Positions 24,191 through 49,362 of a DNA stretch of 64,000 bases are shown here, in pieces. Positions within the stretch are counted from its first letter, which is position 1. Each line of letters begins with the position of its first letter. Below the pieces are notes generated by a model. That model did not search any database. It had not been told where the DNA came from and saw only the letters and a program-made list of their open reading frames with translations. Both the position numbers and the translations under genes were made by a program. The DNA lies in assembly GCF_016862435.1 (NCBI RefSeq), contig NZ_BOMY01000038.1, forward strand, positions 62,001-126,000, given 5' to 3'. Source of the stretch: Paractinoplanes tereljensis. Its GTDB lineage: Bacteria > Actinomycetota > Actinomycetes > Mycobacteriales > Micromonosporaceae.

Positions 24191-25867
24191 GTGCCCAGGG
24201 AACGACGACCGGGGCGCACGCTCTTGCGCCGCGCCATCGCCGGTCAGGCCCGCCGCGTCGGGATCAGCTCGGTCCTCAGCGCCGCCCATCAGGGTGGTGA
24301 GGCCCTGGTGCCGATCCTCATCGGAGTGATCATCGACCAGGCGGTCGGCACCGGCACGATCGGCGACCTGGTCGTCTGGATCGCCGTACTGGGCGCGGCT
24401 TTCGTGGTTCTCTCGGCCAGCTTCCAGTTCGGCACCCGAACCGGCGAGTACGCGGTCGAGCGGGCCGCGCACACGCTGCGCCTGGAGTTGACGGCCCGCA
24501 TCCTGCACCCGCGCGGATCGGCCGAGACTGGCCGGCTGCCGGGGGCCCTGGTCAACGTGGCGACCGGCGACGCGCAGCGGGTCGGCATGGTCAACCTGGC
24601 GCTGCCGCTGGCGGTCGCCGCGTTCAGTGGCGTGGTGGTCGGTGCGATCGCACTGCTGCGCATGTCCGTACCCCTCGGCCTGTTGGTGTTGATCGGCGCC
24701 CCGGTCCTGCTGCTCGCCGCGCACTGGCTCGGCAAGCCGTTGCAACGCCGCAGCGAGAGCGAGCAGGAGTACGCGGCGCAGGCGGCCGGCGTGGCCGCCG
24801 ACCTGGTCGCCGGGCTGCGCGTGCTGAAGGGCATCGGCGCGGAGAGCTCGGCGGCCCGCCGCTACCGCCGGATCAGCCGCGAGTCGCTGACCGCCACCCA
24901 GCGGGCCGCCACCGCCAAGAGCTGGCACGACAGCACCCTGCTGGGCCTGACCGGCGTCTTCCTGGCGATCGTGGCCCTGGTCGGCGGCCGGCTCGCCGCG
25001 TCCGGCCAGATCACCATCGGCGAGCTCGTCGCGGCGGTCGGCCTGGCCCAGTTCCTGCTCGGGCCGCTCGCCCTGGTCGCCTGGGCCAACGGCGAGTTCG
25101 CCCAGGCCCGGGCGTCGGCCGACCGGATCGCCGCGGTGCTGTCGACCGCGCCGCGAACCCCCGGCGGCGACGAGAACCAGGGCCCGGTCCGGGGGCACCT
25201 CCGCCTCACCGGCGTCGAATCGGCCGGGCTGCGCGGCCTCACCCTGGACGTCGAACCGGGCGAGCTGCTCGGTGTCGTGCTGGCCGACCAGGTGGGCGCG
25301 ACCACGCTCGCCGAACTGCTGGGCCGGACCCGCGACCCGGACCGCGGAACGGTCGAACTGGACGGCCGCCCGCTGCACACCCTCGACCCGGTGGCCGTGC
25401 GCACCGCCGTGCTGGTCGCGGAGCACGACGCCGACCTGTTCGAGGGCACCCTGCACGACAACGTCTCGCTGGGCCGCGCTTCCGCCGACGCGGTCAAGAC
25501 CGCGCTGGACGAGGTCGCCCGCACCCTGCCCGACGACGTCGACGGGGTGATCGCGGCCCGCGGTCACTCGCTCTCCGGCGGCCAGCGCCAGCGTGTCGCC
25601 CTGGCCCGCTCGCTCGCCGCCGACCCACCCGTACTGGTCCTGCACGATCCGACCACCGCGGTCGACTCGGTCACCGAGCAGCGCATCGCCGCCGGGATCC
25701 GCGAGCTGCGCCGCGGTCGTACCACCGTGCTGCTGACGACCAGCCCCAGCCTGCTGTCCGTGGCCGACCGCGTGGTCTTCCTCGCCGACGGCACGGTCCG
25801 GGCGAGCGGCACCCACGCCGACCTGACCCGCGACGACGACCGCTACCGGTCCGTCGTCCTGAGCTGA
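24191..25867 (+). CDS. ABC half-transporter with degenerate ATP site (siderophore locus)
   Basis: This 558-residue exporter-fold subunit has six membrane helices (about 25-300) and a C-terminal NBD. The signature LSGGQRQRVALAR is intact, but the Walker A loop reads LADQVGATTL, with the P-loop Lys replaced by Ala. Walker B reads VLVLHDPTTAVD (His-Asp in place of Asp-Glu), and the H-loop His is replaced by Thr (LLTTSPS). It thus supplies only the signature half of an active site to its partner. The GTG at 24191 has AAGGAG 5 bases upstream. It sits 40 bp after the hydroxylase and 14 bp before the partner. It may export the siderophore or, like IrtAB, move it inward. Confidence 0.85.
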   Translation: MPRERRPGRTLLRRAIAGQARRVGISSVLSAAHQGGEALVPILIGVIIDQAVGTGTIGDLVVWIAVLGAAFVVLSASFQFGTRTGEYAVERAAHTLRLELTARILHPRGSAETGRLPGALVNVATGDAQRVGMVNLALPLAVAAFSGVVVGAIALLRMSVPLGLLVLIGAPVLLLAAHWLGKPLQRRSESEQEYAAQAAGVAADLVAGLRVLKGIGAESSAARRYRRISRESLTATQRAATAKSWHDSTLLGLTGVFLAIVALVGGRLAASGQITIGELVAAVGLAQFLLGPLALVAWANGEFAQARASADRIAAVLSTAPRTPGGDENQGPVRGHLRLTGVESAGLRGLTLDVEPGELLGVVLADQVGATTLAELLGRTRDPDRGTVELDGRPLHTLDPVAVRTAVLVAEHDADLFEGTLHDNVSLGRASADAVKTALDEVARTLPDDVDGVIAARGHSLSGGQRQRVALARSLAADPPVLVLHDPTTAVDSVTEQRIAAGIRELRRGRTTVLLTTSPSLLSVADRVVFLADGTVRASGTHADLTRDDDRYRSVVLS

Positions 25868-25881
25868 CCTGAAACGAGACG

Positions 25882-27642
25882 ATGACCGAACGCGCCCTGC
25901 TACCGATCGCCACCGCCGCCCAGACCTGGACGGCGGTGCGCGGACTGCTGCGCCCGCGCTGGCCGCTGGCGCTGCTCGCCGTCGCGGTGCTGACCGCCGG
26001 CACCGCGGTCGGGCTGGTCACCATCCGGCTGCTCGGCCACATCGTCGACCTGGTCGCCGCGGGCCGGCCGGCCGACGCGGTGAACGGGCCGGTGGTCGCG
26101 CTGGTTCTGGTCGCCGTCGGCCAGGCGGTCGCGGCCGGCTGCGGCCTGACCCTGGTCGCCCGGCTCGGCGAGGGCATGCTCGCCGACCTGCGCGAGCGTT
26201 TCATCGACCGCGCGCTGGGCCTGCCGCTGGACCAGATCGAGGACGCCGGCGCCGGCGACCTGACCTCCCGGGTCACCAACGACGTGACGGTGATCGCCAC
26301 CGCAGTGCGCAGCGCCCTGCCCGAGCTGGCCCGCTCGATGCTCACCATCGCGCTCACCGCGGTCGGCCTGGCCGTTCTCGACTGGCGTTTCCTGATCGCC
26401 GCGCTGCTGGCCGCGCCGATCCAGATCCACACCGTGCGCTGGTACTCCGGCCGGGCCCTGCCGCTCTACGCCCGCCAGCGGGTGTCGGTCGGCGCCCTGC
26501 AGCAGCAGTTGCAGGAGACGGTCGGCGGCGAGCGCACCATCCGGTCGCTTCGCCTCCAGGACCAGCACCAGGAGCTGGTGCGCGTGCGGTCGCTCGACGC
26601 CGTGGACTGGACGATGCGCGGCATCCGGGTGCTGACCCAGTTCTACGCCCGCTTGAACGTGGCCGAGTTCGTCGGGCTCAGCGCCGTACTCGTGGCCGGT
26701 TTCCTGCTGGTCCGGAGCGGTTCGGCGACCATCGGCACGGCCACCGTGGCGGCGCTCTACTTCCACAGCCTGTTCGCCCCGATCAACACCGCGCTCGGCC
26801 TGGTCGACGACGCCCAGGCCGCGGCCGCCAGCCTGGTGCGGCTGGTCGGGGTGGCCGGCCTCCCGCCGGCGTCCACTTCGGACGCTATTGGACCCGCAGC
26901 CGCGACGGTCGCGGTCGAGCAGGTGGACCACGCGTACCGGTCCGGCCGTCCGGTCCTGAGCGGGGTGAGCCTCGACGTCGCCGCGGGCGAGCGGGTGGCC
27001 CTGGTGGGCGCGAGCGGCGCCGGCAAAACCACCCTAGCCGGCCTGGTAGCCGGCATCCGCCGACCCACCGCCGGCGTAGTCCGCCTGGGCGGCCACAAGA
27101 TCGAAGATCTGACCCCCGCCGCCGTACGCCGATCGGTAGTCATCCTCACCCAGGAGGTGTACGTCTTCGCCGGCCCACTGGCCGACGACCTGCGACTGGC
27201 CCGCCCCGACGCCACCGACGACGAGCTGCGCACCGCGCTGTCCCGGGTAGGCGCGGGCGACTGGCTGACCGCGCTGCCGGCGGGCTTGGACACCGTGGTC
27301 GGCGACGGCGGCCACCGGCTGACCGTAACCCAGGCCCAGCAGGTGGCCCTGGCCCGGCTGGTACTGGTAGACCCGCCGATCGCGGTCCTGGACGAGGCCA
27401 CCGCAGAGGCCGGCAGCGCCGGCGCCCGCCAGCTGGAGGCAGCGGTGGAGGAGGCCCTGACCGGCCGAACCGGCATCGTCGTAGCCCACCGCCTGACCCA
27501 GGCCGTAACCGCCGACCGGGTGGTGGTCCTGGACGCCGGCCGCGTACTGGAATCCGGCACCCACGCCGACCTGGCAGCCCGCCCAAACGGCCACTACGCC
27601 ACCCTCTGGCAAGCCTGGTCCCACCACCGCCCACCCGCCTAG
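25882..27642 (+). CDS. ABC half-transporter with functional Walker motifs (siderophore locus)
   Basis: This 586-residue partner has six membrane helices and an NBD with intact Walker A (GASGAGKTTLAG), Walker B with catalytic Glu (IAVLDEATAEAG) and H-loop (VAHRL). Its signature motif is ruined (LTVTQ instead of LSGGQ). With the upstream subunit it should form a heterodimer with one hydrolytic site and one dead site, the pattern known from TM287/288 or TAP. There is no siderophore-interaction domain as in IrtA. No second exporter is in the locus, so this pair is the best candidate for siderophore movement across the membrane. Confidence 0.88.
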   Translation: MTERALLPIATAAQTWTAVRGLLRPRWPLALLAVAVLTAGTAVGLVTIRLLGHIVDLVAAGRPADAVNGPVVALVLVAVGQAVAAGCGLTLVARLGEGMLADLRERFIDRALGLPLDQIEDAGAGDLTSRVTNDVTVIATAVRSALPELARSMLTIALTAVGLAVLDWRFLIAALLAAPIQIHTVRWYSGRALPLYARQRVSVGALQQQLQETVGGERTIRSLRLQDQHQELVRVRSLDAVDWTMRGIRVLTQFYARLNVAEFVGLSAVLVAGFLLVRSGSATIGTATVAALYFHSLFAPINTALGLVDDAQAAAASLVRLVGVAGLPPASTSDAIGPAAATVAVEQVDHAYRSGRPVLSGVSLDVAAGERVALVGASGAGKTTLAGLVAGIRRPTAGVVRLGGHKIEDLTPAAVRRSVVILTQEVYVFAGPLADDLRLARPDATDDELRTALSRVGAGDWLTALPAGLDTVVGDGGHRLTVTQAQQVALARLVLVDPPIAVLDEATAEAGSAGARQLEAAVEEALTGRTGIVVAHRLTQAVTADRVVVLDAGRVLESGTHADLAARPNGHYATLWQAWSHHRPPA

Positions 27643-27685
27643 ACAATCTTTCGCGCTCGATGCCGCGCCGGTTTCCAAGAAAACC

Positions 27686-27708
27686 GCCCACTCTCACCAA
27701 GGGTGGGC
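27686..27708 (+). terminator. Possible hairpin after ABC transporter operon
   Basis: GCCCAC at 27686-27691 pairs with GTGGGC at 27703-27708 around an 11-base loop, 43 bp after the transporter stop. There is no T-run, so termination is only a possibility. Confidence 0.3.
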
Positions 27709-27752
27709 TTCCGGAACTGACCGCATTCGCCCAGAAAGAACAGGTCCCTTTC

Positions 27753-27870
27753 CGTACGCGCCGGTCCGCTCCCGTGGCACTCCGTCCCGCTGAGCGGAAC
27801 TCACCCTCCGCGCGCCCGCCACGGGCGGTCCCGACCCAAGACCCCAACCCCCACCCGCCCCGCCAGCGGG
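27753..27870 (+). repeat. Dispersed intergenic repeat, copy 2
   Basis: Aligns with 9657-9774 in the same orientation over 118 bp at about 80% identity. The central CGCCCG/CGGGCG hairpin and the tract AAGACCCCAACCCCCA are conserved. Like copy 1 it lies shortly after the 3' end of a plus-strand gene (about 110 bp). Confidence 0.75.
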
Positions 27871-27925
27871 TGCCGGCACACCTCGCCGACCAGGACAAAC
27901 ACTAACCTGTTCGACAGTTTGCACT

Positions 27926-28407
27926 GCTTACCCTTACGCGCTGCTCTGCGCACCTCGGGTAAACGCCAGACGGGCCGCTCCGGGCACTGGGGCGTTCTGC
28001 GGGCGTTTGCCCCTGCCGTGCTGACCCGGTTCCGCATCGGGGTCCTCCCGACCCCACTCCGGCTCGCAGACGTTGAAGACTTACCGCTCGGAGCTAACAG
28101 GAGCTCCGCAAGATCGCGCCGACCCTCGCCCGCCGCCATGGAGATATCCGGCATATCCGGCATATCCGGTCTTTCTGGTGGCTACGTCTGGTGCGCTGGC
28201 GGCACTGTCCGCAAAGCAGGACCGGGCTCGGGATGCGGGACACCGGCCTAGGACTCGGGCGCGGCGGCCATCATGCGGGAGCCGCCGGCTTCGGCAGCGG
28301 CGCCGCCGAGGGCCAGTTCCGTGGTGTGCGGCGGGCCTGGCCGACCTGGAACTGGCCCGAACTCGAGCGCTTACCGGAGGTACGCAGAGCAGCGCGTATT
28401 GGTGAGC
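27926..28407. repeat. 41-bp inverted repeat flanking about 400 bp (MITE-like)
   Basis: The arm at 27926-27966 is, in reverse complement, identical to 28367-28407 at 35 of 41 positions. The shared core is CGCAGAGCAGCGCGTA. The DNA between the arms has no gene. The spacing suggests a small non-autonomous mobile element, or two opposed copies of another dispersed repeat. I see no target-site duplication at the outer ends. Confidence 0.55.
28144..28170 (+). repeat. Three tandem 9-base units
   Basis: ATATCCGGC occurs twice, followed by ATATCCGGT, inside the inverted-repeat interval. It is short and probably slippage. Confidence 0.8.
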
Positions 28408-28549
28408 AAAGCAAAGCCCCCGAGGGATGGGTGGTCGGTTGCGCGAGAGGCGCGGCACGCGCCGGTGTTGTGCGGTGGTCGCGGGGTGGCGGCGGTCGGG
28501 TGTGGTTGCGGTTGTGGAGGTCGGCGGGCGTACCGGAAAAGGGCTTGGT

Positions 28550-28755
28550 TCAGGTGGTCATGGCGTTGCGCAGGGAGCGGGGGCGTAGGTCGGTCCAGGT
28601 GTTTTCGACGTAGTCGAGGCACGCCGGGCGGGAGTCCTCGCCGAAAACTATGCGCCAGCCTGCGGGGACGTCTACGAAGGACGGCCAGAGGGAGTGTTGG
28701 TCCTCGTCGTTGGCCAGTACCAGGTAGCGGGCGTCCGGGTCCTCGAACGGGTTGG

Positions 28756-28759
<4 letters not shown>
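28550..28759 (-). CDS. MbtH-like NRPS accessory protein
   Basis: This 69-residue protein is a typical MbtH-family member: NPFEDPDARYLVLANDEDQHSLWPSF, then VPAGWRIVFGEDSRPACLDYVENTWTDLRP. These proteins bind adenylation domains and are needed for their solubility or activity. The ATG overlaps the NRPS stop (ATGA), so it is translated with the synthetase and surely serves it. It is the last gene of the binding-protein/NRPS/MbtH operon. Confidence 0.95.
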
Positions 28760-45246
<16,487 letters not shown>

Positions 45247-45285
45247 AGCGAGGTACCGCCCCTCAGATGGCGTGGTGGGAAAGAG

Positions 45286-46296
45286 TTACTTCGCCAGTAG
45301 CGGGACGAGCAGGTCCAACGCGTACGGGATGCTCAGCACCGTGCTGAACGACAGCGCGGCGCCGACCGGCGGCTCCTCGTAGGGCAGGAACACCGCGCGG
45401 TTCTCCTTGGCCACCGCGAGGGTGCCGTAGACCTTGTCGGCCTTGACGGTGGGCTCGGTCTGCGCGTCGGCGGTGAGGAAGACCAGCTTGTCCACGTCGA
45501 CCAGGGACAGCTGCTCGGAACCGATCTCGGCCGCGTACTCCTTGCCGGCCGCGTCCACCACGGCCTGCGGCACGGTGAAGCCGAGCTTGGTCAGCAGCAC
45601 GACCTTGGGGTCGCTGGGCGCGAACACCGCGTACTTGCCGGGCTCGTACGGCTCGACCACGGCGACCGACTTCCCGGCGAACGACGGGTTGTCGGCGGCG
45701 AGCTTGGCCAGCCGGGCGTCGATGCCCGCGATCAGCTCGTCGGCCTTGGCCTCCTTACCGAGGGCCTTGCCGGCCAGCCGGGTCATGTCCTGCCAGGGCG
45801 CGGCGTAGTCGTCGAACCCGACCGGCTGGGCGACGGTCGGCGCGATCTTGGACAGCTTTTCGTACTGGTCCTTCTTCATGCCCGAGTACAACCCGATGAT
45901 CAGGTCGGGCTTCAGGGCCGCGACCTTCTCCAGGTTGTAGTCATCCCGCTCACCGACGATCTCCGGGGCCTTGCCGGCCCAAAGAGGCTGCGCCCAAGGC
46001 CATTTGCCGTACGGGCGTTCCAGGAACCAGTCGATCGCGCCGACCGGGACGACGCCGAGCGCCAGCACCGGGTCCTGGTCGCTGAGCCCGAGGGTGACCA
46101 CCCGGGTCGGGGCCGCGGTGATCTCGGTGGTGCCGTACTTGTGCTGCACGCTCACCGGAAAGCCGGTGGCCGCGGAGGCACTCGACTGTGGTGCGGCGGC
46201 GGGCTCGGAGCTGCCGCAGCCGGTCAACGCCAGGACGGCTACGGCCAGGGTCGCGGTCATCCGCACCACGGCGGCGTGTTTCGGCGATGTCGGCAA
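45286..46296 (-). CDS. Ferric siderophore-binding lipoprotein of an ABC importer
   Basis: This 336-residue solute-binding protein of the FepB/FhuD class has a lipobox LTGC at about 24-27. Typical blocks follow: TRVVTLGLSDQDPVLALG and KPDLIIGLYSGMKKDQYEKL. It should capture the ferric hydroxamate and pass it to the FecCD permeases encoded divergently. The start is probably TTG at 46296, with AAAGGAA 6 bases upstream; an ATG at 46260 would still leave a shortened signal. It leads the NRPS operon, 39 bp before the synthetase start, downstream of an iron box. Confidence 0.88.
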   Translation of the reverse strand: MPTSPKHAAVVRMTATLAVAVLALTGCGSSEPAAAPQSSASAATGFPVSVQHKYGTTEITAAPTRVVTLGLSDQDPVLALGVVPVGAIDWFLERPYGKWPWAQPLWAGKAPEIVGERDDYNLEKVAALKPDLIIGLYSGMKKDQYEKLSKIAPTVAQPVGFDDYAAPWQDMTRLAGKALGKEAKADELIAGIDARLAKLAADNPSFAGKSVAVVEPYEPGKYAVFAPSDPKVVLLTKLGFTVPQAVVDAAGKEYAAEIGSEQLSLVDVDKLVFLTADAQTEPTVKADKVYGTLAVAKENRAVFLPYEEPPVGAALSFSTVLSIPYALDLLVPLLAK

Positions 46297-46333
46297 CGGG
46301 TTCCTTTCGAAGTGACGGCACGTCGACCCGATC

Positions 46334-46354
46334 CTAAGGTGAGCCTTGCCTAAC
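46334..46354. promoter_or_regulatory. Iron box before binding-protein/NRPS operon
   Basis: The sequence AAGGTGAGCCTTGCCTAAC (46336-46354) is close to the reverse-complement iron box TTAGGTGAGCCTAACCTAA. It lies about 40 bp upstream of the binding-protein start and so probably controls the NRPS and MbtH genes. Confidence 0.75.
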
Positions 46355-46375
46355 TAACAAGCTCCCCGATTTTGG

Positions 46376-46394
46376 TTAGGTTAGCCTTACTATG
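46376..46394. promoter_or_regulatory. Iron box before FecCD permease operon
   Basis: TTAGGTTAGCCTTACTATG matches the first half of the consensus TTAGGTTAGGCTCACCTAA well and the second half partly. It is about 18 bp before the permease ATG, so it would overlap or follow the promoter. Confidence 0.7.
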
Positions 46395-46411
46395 TCGACC
46401 ATGGAGACCAC

Positions 46412-47416
46412 ATGAGACGTACGGTCCTGGTGGCCGCCGCCGGCGCGATCCTGTTGGTCCTTTGCGTTCTGTCGCTGGCCGCCGGCAGCAAGGCGATCCC
46501 GCTCGACGAGGTGTTCCGGGCGGTCACCGACCGGGCCGCGAGCCGGGTGGCCAACCCGCAGGTCGACGCGATCGTCTGGGGCGTACGGCTACCGCGTACC
46601 GTCTGCGCGGTCCTGGTCGGACTGGCCCTCGGCCTGGCCGGCGCGCTGATGCAGGGCCTCACCCGCAACCCGTTGGCCGACCCGGGACTGCTCGGGGTGA
46701 GCGCCGGCGCGTCGTTCGCCATCGTCGTCGCGGTGACCGCCTTCGGCATGAGCTCGGCCAGTCAGTACGTCTGGTTCGGCTTCGCCGGGGCGTTCGGCGG
46801 CGCGGTGGCCGTCCATTTCCTGGGCGGCCTCGGCCACGGCGGCGCGACGCCGGTGAAGATCGCCCTGGCCGGCGTCGCCCTCACCTTCCTGCTCGGCTCA
46901 TGCACCAGCGCGATCGTGCTCCGGAACCCGGAGGCGCTGGACCGGTTCCGGTTCTGGTCGGCCGGCTCGCTCACCGGCGCCGACCCCGGACTGCTGTGGC
47001 GGATGTCGCCGTTCCTGGCCGGCGGCGCGCTCCTGGCGATCACCGCCGGGCCGGCGCTGAACAGCCTGGCCCTCGGCGACGACACCGCGATCGCCCTGGG
47101 CCGCCGGCTCGGCATGATCCGGGCCCAGGTCGTGCTGGCGATCACCCTGCTGGCCGGCGCGGCCGTGGCCATTGCCGGCCCGATCGTCTTCATCGGACTG
47201 GTCGTGCCGCACGTGGCCCGGCTGATCACCGGCCCGGACCACCGGTGGCTGCTGCCGGTGACCGCCCTGCTCGCGCCCGGCCTGCTGCTGGTCGCCGACA
47301 TCGTCGGCCGGGTGGCCGCCCGGCCCGAGGAGGTGCAGGCCGGCATCGTGGTCGCGTTCCTCGGCGGGCCGTTCTTCATCGCGCTGGTCCGGCGGCAGCG
47401 ATTGGCGGAGCTGTGA
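46412..47416 (+). CDS. FecCD-type iron-siderophore permease, subunit 1
   Basis: This 334-residue permease of the BtuC/FecD family has about nine or ten hydrophobic segments. The family hallmarks are RLPRTVCAVLVGLALGLAGALMQGLTRNPLADPGLLG near residue 52 and GPIVFIGLVVPHVARLI near 257. It forms one half of the importer channel. The ATG at 46412 is preceded by GGAG. It is divergent from the binding-protein gene and overlaps the second permease by GTGA. Confidence 0.92.
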   Translation: MRRTVLVAAAGAILLVLCVLSLAAGSKAIPLDEVFRAVTDRAASRVANPQVDAIVWGVRLPRTVCAVLVGLALGLAGALMQGLTRNPLADPGLLGVSAGASFAIVVAVTAFGMSSASQYVWFGFAGAFGGAVAVHFLGGLGHGGATPVKIALAGVALTFLLGSCTSAIVLRNPEALDRFRFWSAGSLTGADPGLLWRMSPFLAGGALLAITAGPALNSLALGDDTAIALGRRLGMIRAQVVLAITLLAGAAVAIAGPIVFIGLVVPHVARLITGPDHRWLLPVTALLAPGLLLVADIVGRVAARPEEVQAGIVVAFLGGPFFIALVRRQRLAEL

Positions 47417-48462
47417 CGGCCCTTCGGGAGGGTGCCTTCCGGCTGGCCGTGCCCCCGGTCTCCGGCGTGGTGCGACCGCGCACCCTGATCGCCTGCCTGG
47501 CGCTGGCGGCGGCGACGTTCGCGGTGTTCTGCGTCAGCCTCGCCCTCGGCGACTATCCGGTCAGCCTGCCGGACGTGCTCCGCGCGCTGTTCGGCTCGGA
47601 CGCGGCCGGATCGGCGTTCATCGTCCGCGAGCTCCGGCTGCCCCGCGCGCTGACCGGCGTGCTGGTCGGGGCGGCGTTCGCGGTCTCCGGCGCGATCTTC
47701 CAGACCATCACCCGCAACCCGCTGGCCAGCCCCGACATGATCGGGATCAACGCCGGGGCGACCACCGCGGTGGTGGCCGGCATCGTGCTCGGCGCCGGGG
47801 CCGGGCTGAGCACCTCGACCCTCGGCCTGCTCGGCGCGCTCGCCACCGCCCTGCTGATCTACCTGCTGGCCTGGCGGCGCGGGGCCAGCGGCTACCGCAT
47901 CGTGCTGGTCGGCATCGGCATCTCCTGGATGTGCACCAGCGCCACCGACTACCTGCTGACCCGGGCCAAGCTGCACGAGGCCCAGGAGGCGTTCGGCTGG
48001 CTGGTCGGCAGCATCAACGGCCGCGGCTGGGAAACCGTGCTGCCGCTGGCCATCGCGGTCGGCGTGCTGCTGCCCATCACGATGCTGCTCACCCCGTGGG
48101 GCCGCACCCTGTCACTCGGCGACGACGTGGCCCGCGGCCTCGGCACCCCGGTCCAGCGGGCCCGGCTCGGTCTGCTGCTCGCCGGGGTCGGCCTGGTGGC
48201 GTTCGCCATCGCGGCGGCCGGTCCGGTTCTGTTCGTGGCCCTGGCCGCGCCGCAGGTCGCCCAGCGGCTGGCCGGCCAGGCCATTCCGCCGCCGGTCACC
48301 TCCGCCCTGACCGGGGCGTTCATGGTGCTCGCCAGCGACCTGCTGGCCCGCTATCTGATCCCGGACGCCGACCTGCCGGTCGGCGTCGTCACCGGCGCGT
48401 TGGGCGCGGCGTTCCTGCTGTGGCTGCTGGCTCGCGCCAACCGAGCCGGCACCGGAGGCTGA
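47413..48462 (+). CDS. FecCD-type iron-siderophore permease, subunit 2
   Basis: This 349-residue permease is homologous to its neighbour, with RELRLPRALTGVLVGAAFAVSGAIFQTITRNPLASPDMIG near residue 74 and GPVLFVALAAPQVAQRL near 272. It pairs with subunit 1 in the ferric-siderophore importer. The GTG at 47413 overlaps the upstream stop, and the ATPase gene follows after 2 bp, so all three are translated together. Confidence 0.92.
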   Translation: MTALREGAFRLAVPPVSGVVRPRTLIACLALAAATFAVFCVSLALGDYPVSLPDVLRALFGSDAAGSAFIVRELRLPRALTGVLVGAAFAVSGAIFQTITRNPLASPDMIGINAGATTAVVAGIVLGAGAGLSTSTLGLLGALATALLIYLLAWRRGASGYRIVLVGIGISWMCTSATDYLLTRAKLHEAQEAFGWLVGSINGRGWETVLPLAIAVGVLLPITMLLTPWGRTLSLGDDVARGLGTPVQRARLGLLLAGVGLVAFAIAAAGPVLFVALAAPQVAQRLAGQAIPPPVTSALTGAFMVLASDLLARYLIPDADLPVGVVTGALGAAFLLWLLARANRAGTGG

Positions 48463-48464
48463 CG

Positions 48465-49301
48465 ATGACCCGGCACCAACCCCATCTGCGCGCCGAGCAG
48501 CTCCGGCTGGCATACCCCGGCCGGATCGTCGTGGACGAACTCGACCTCGACCTGCCGACCGGCCGGATCACCGTGATCGTCGGCGCCAACGCCTGCGGCA
48601 AGTCGACGCTGCTGCACGCGCTGGCCCGGCTGATGCCACCGGCCGCCGGCTGCGTGCGGCTGGACGGCCAGGCCATCCACTCCCTGCCGACCCGCCAGGT
48701 CGCCCGGCAGGTGGGCATCCTGCCGCAGTCCCCGGTCACTCCGGCCGGCCTGACCGTGGTCGACCTGGTCAGCCGGGGCCGCTCACCGCACCAGACCTGG
48801 TGGCGGCAGTGGTCGACGGCGGACGAGGCGGCGGTGACGGCCGCGCTGGCCGCCACCGACATGACCGCCCTGGCGAACCGCCCGGTCGATGAGCTCTCCG
48901 GCGGGCAGCGGCAACGCGCCTGGATCGCGATGGCGGTGGCCCAGGAGACCCCGGTCCTGCTGCTGGACGAGCCGACCACGTTCCTGGATCTGTCGCACCA
49001 GATCGACGTCCTGGACCTGGTGGTCGACCTCAACCGGCGGGACGGCCGCACCATCGTGATGGTCCTGCACGACCTCAACCAGGCCTGCCGGTACGCCGAT
49101 CACCTGGTCGCGATGAAGGCCGGCCGGATCGTCACCCAGGGCGACCCGGCCACCGTGATCACCCCCGAGGTGGTGTCCGACGTGTTCGACGTCGACTGCC
49201 AGATCACCGTCGACCCGGTGAGCGGCACCCCCCTGATCATCCCGATCGGGCGACACCACCTGGCGCCACTCGACGGGGTGAGGGCGATCACGATGGAATG
49301 A
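48465..49301 (+). CDS. Iron-siderophore ABC importer ATPase
   Basis: This 278-residue ATPase of the FepC/FhuC class shows all catalytic motifs: Walker A GANACGKST near 40, signature LSGGQRQRAW, Walker B LLLDEPTTFLD and H-loop VLHD. It energises import of the ferric siderophore through the two FecCD permeases. The ATG has GGAGG 7 bases upstream. It ends the plus-strand import operon, 61 bp before the prfC start. Confidence 0.93.
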   Translation: MTRHQPHLRAEQLRLAYPGRIVVDELDLDLPTGRITVIVGANACGKSTLLHALARLMPPAAGCVRLDGQAIHSLPTRQVARQVGILPQSPVTPAGLTVVDLVSRGRSPHQTWWRQWSTADEAAVTAALAATDMTALANRPVDELSGGQRQRAWIAMAVAQETPVLLLDEPTTFLDLSHQIDVLDLVVDLNRRDGRTIVMVLHDLNQACRYADHLVAMKAGRIVTQGDPATVITPEVVSDVFDVDCQITVDPVSGTPLIIPIGRHHLAPLDGVRAITME

Positions 49302-49362
49302 CGCTTGACACCACCCCCGAGGGGATACCGTGCTCCAGGTCATCCAGGGTGGGGAGCGGAGC

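Larger units (their letters stand above)
27643..28549. other. 0.9 kb gene-free stretch carrying repeats
   Basis: Between the ABC transporter gene and the 3' end of the MbtH gene no convincing gene is seen. The stretch holds a terminator-like hairpin, the second copy of a 118-bp dispersed repeat, a 41-bp inverted repeat whose arms are about 400 bp apart, and a short 9-base tandem repeat. Reading frames in it translate to Arg/Pro/Ser-rich strings typical of non-coding G+C-rich DNA. Confidence 0.6.

Noticed and set aside
28144..28170. Short tandem repeat considered as a CRISPR trace
   Set aside because: Units are 9 bases with no spacers.
27146..28622. Minus- and plus-strand frames in the repeat-rich intergenic stretch
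   Set aside because: Their apparent similarity to the 9605-9862 frame comes from the dispersed nucleotide repeat, not from a shared protein.
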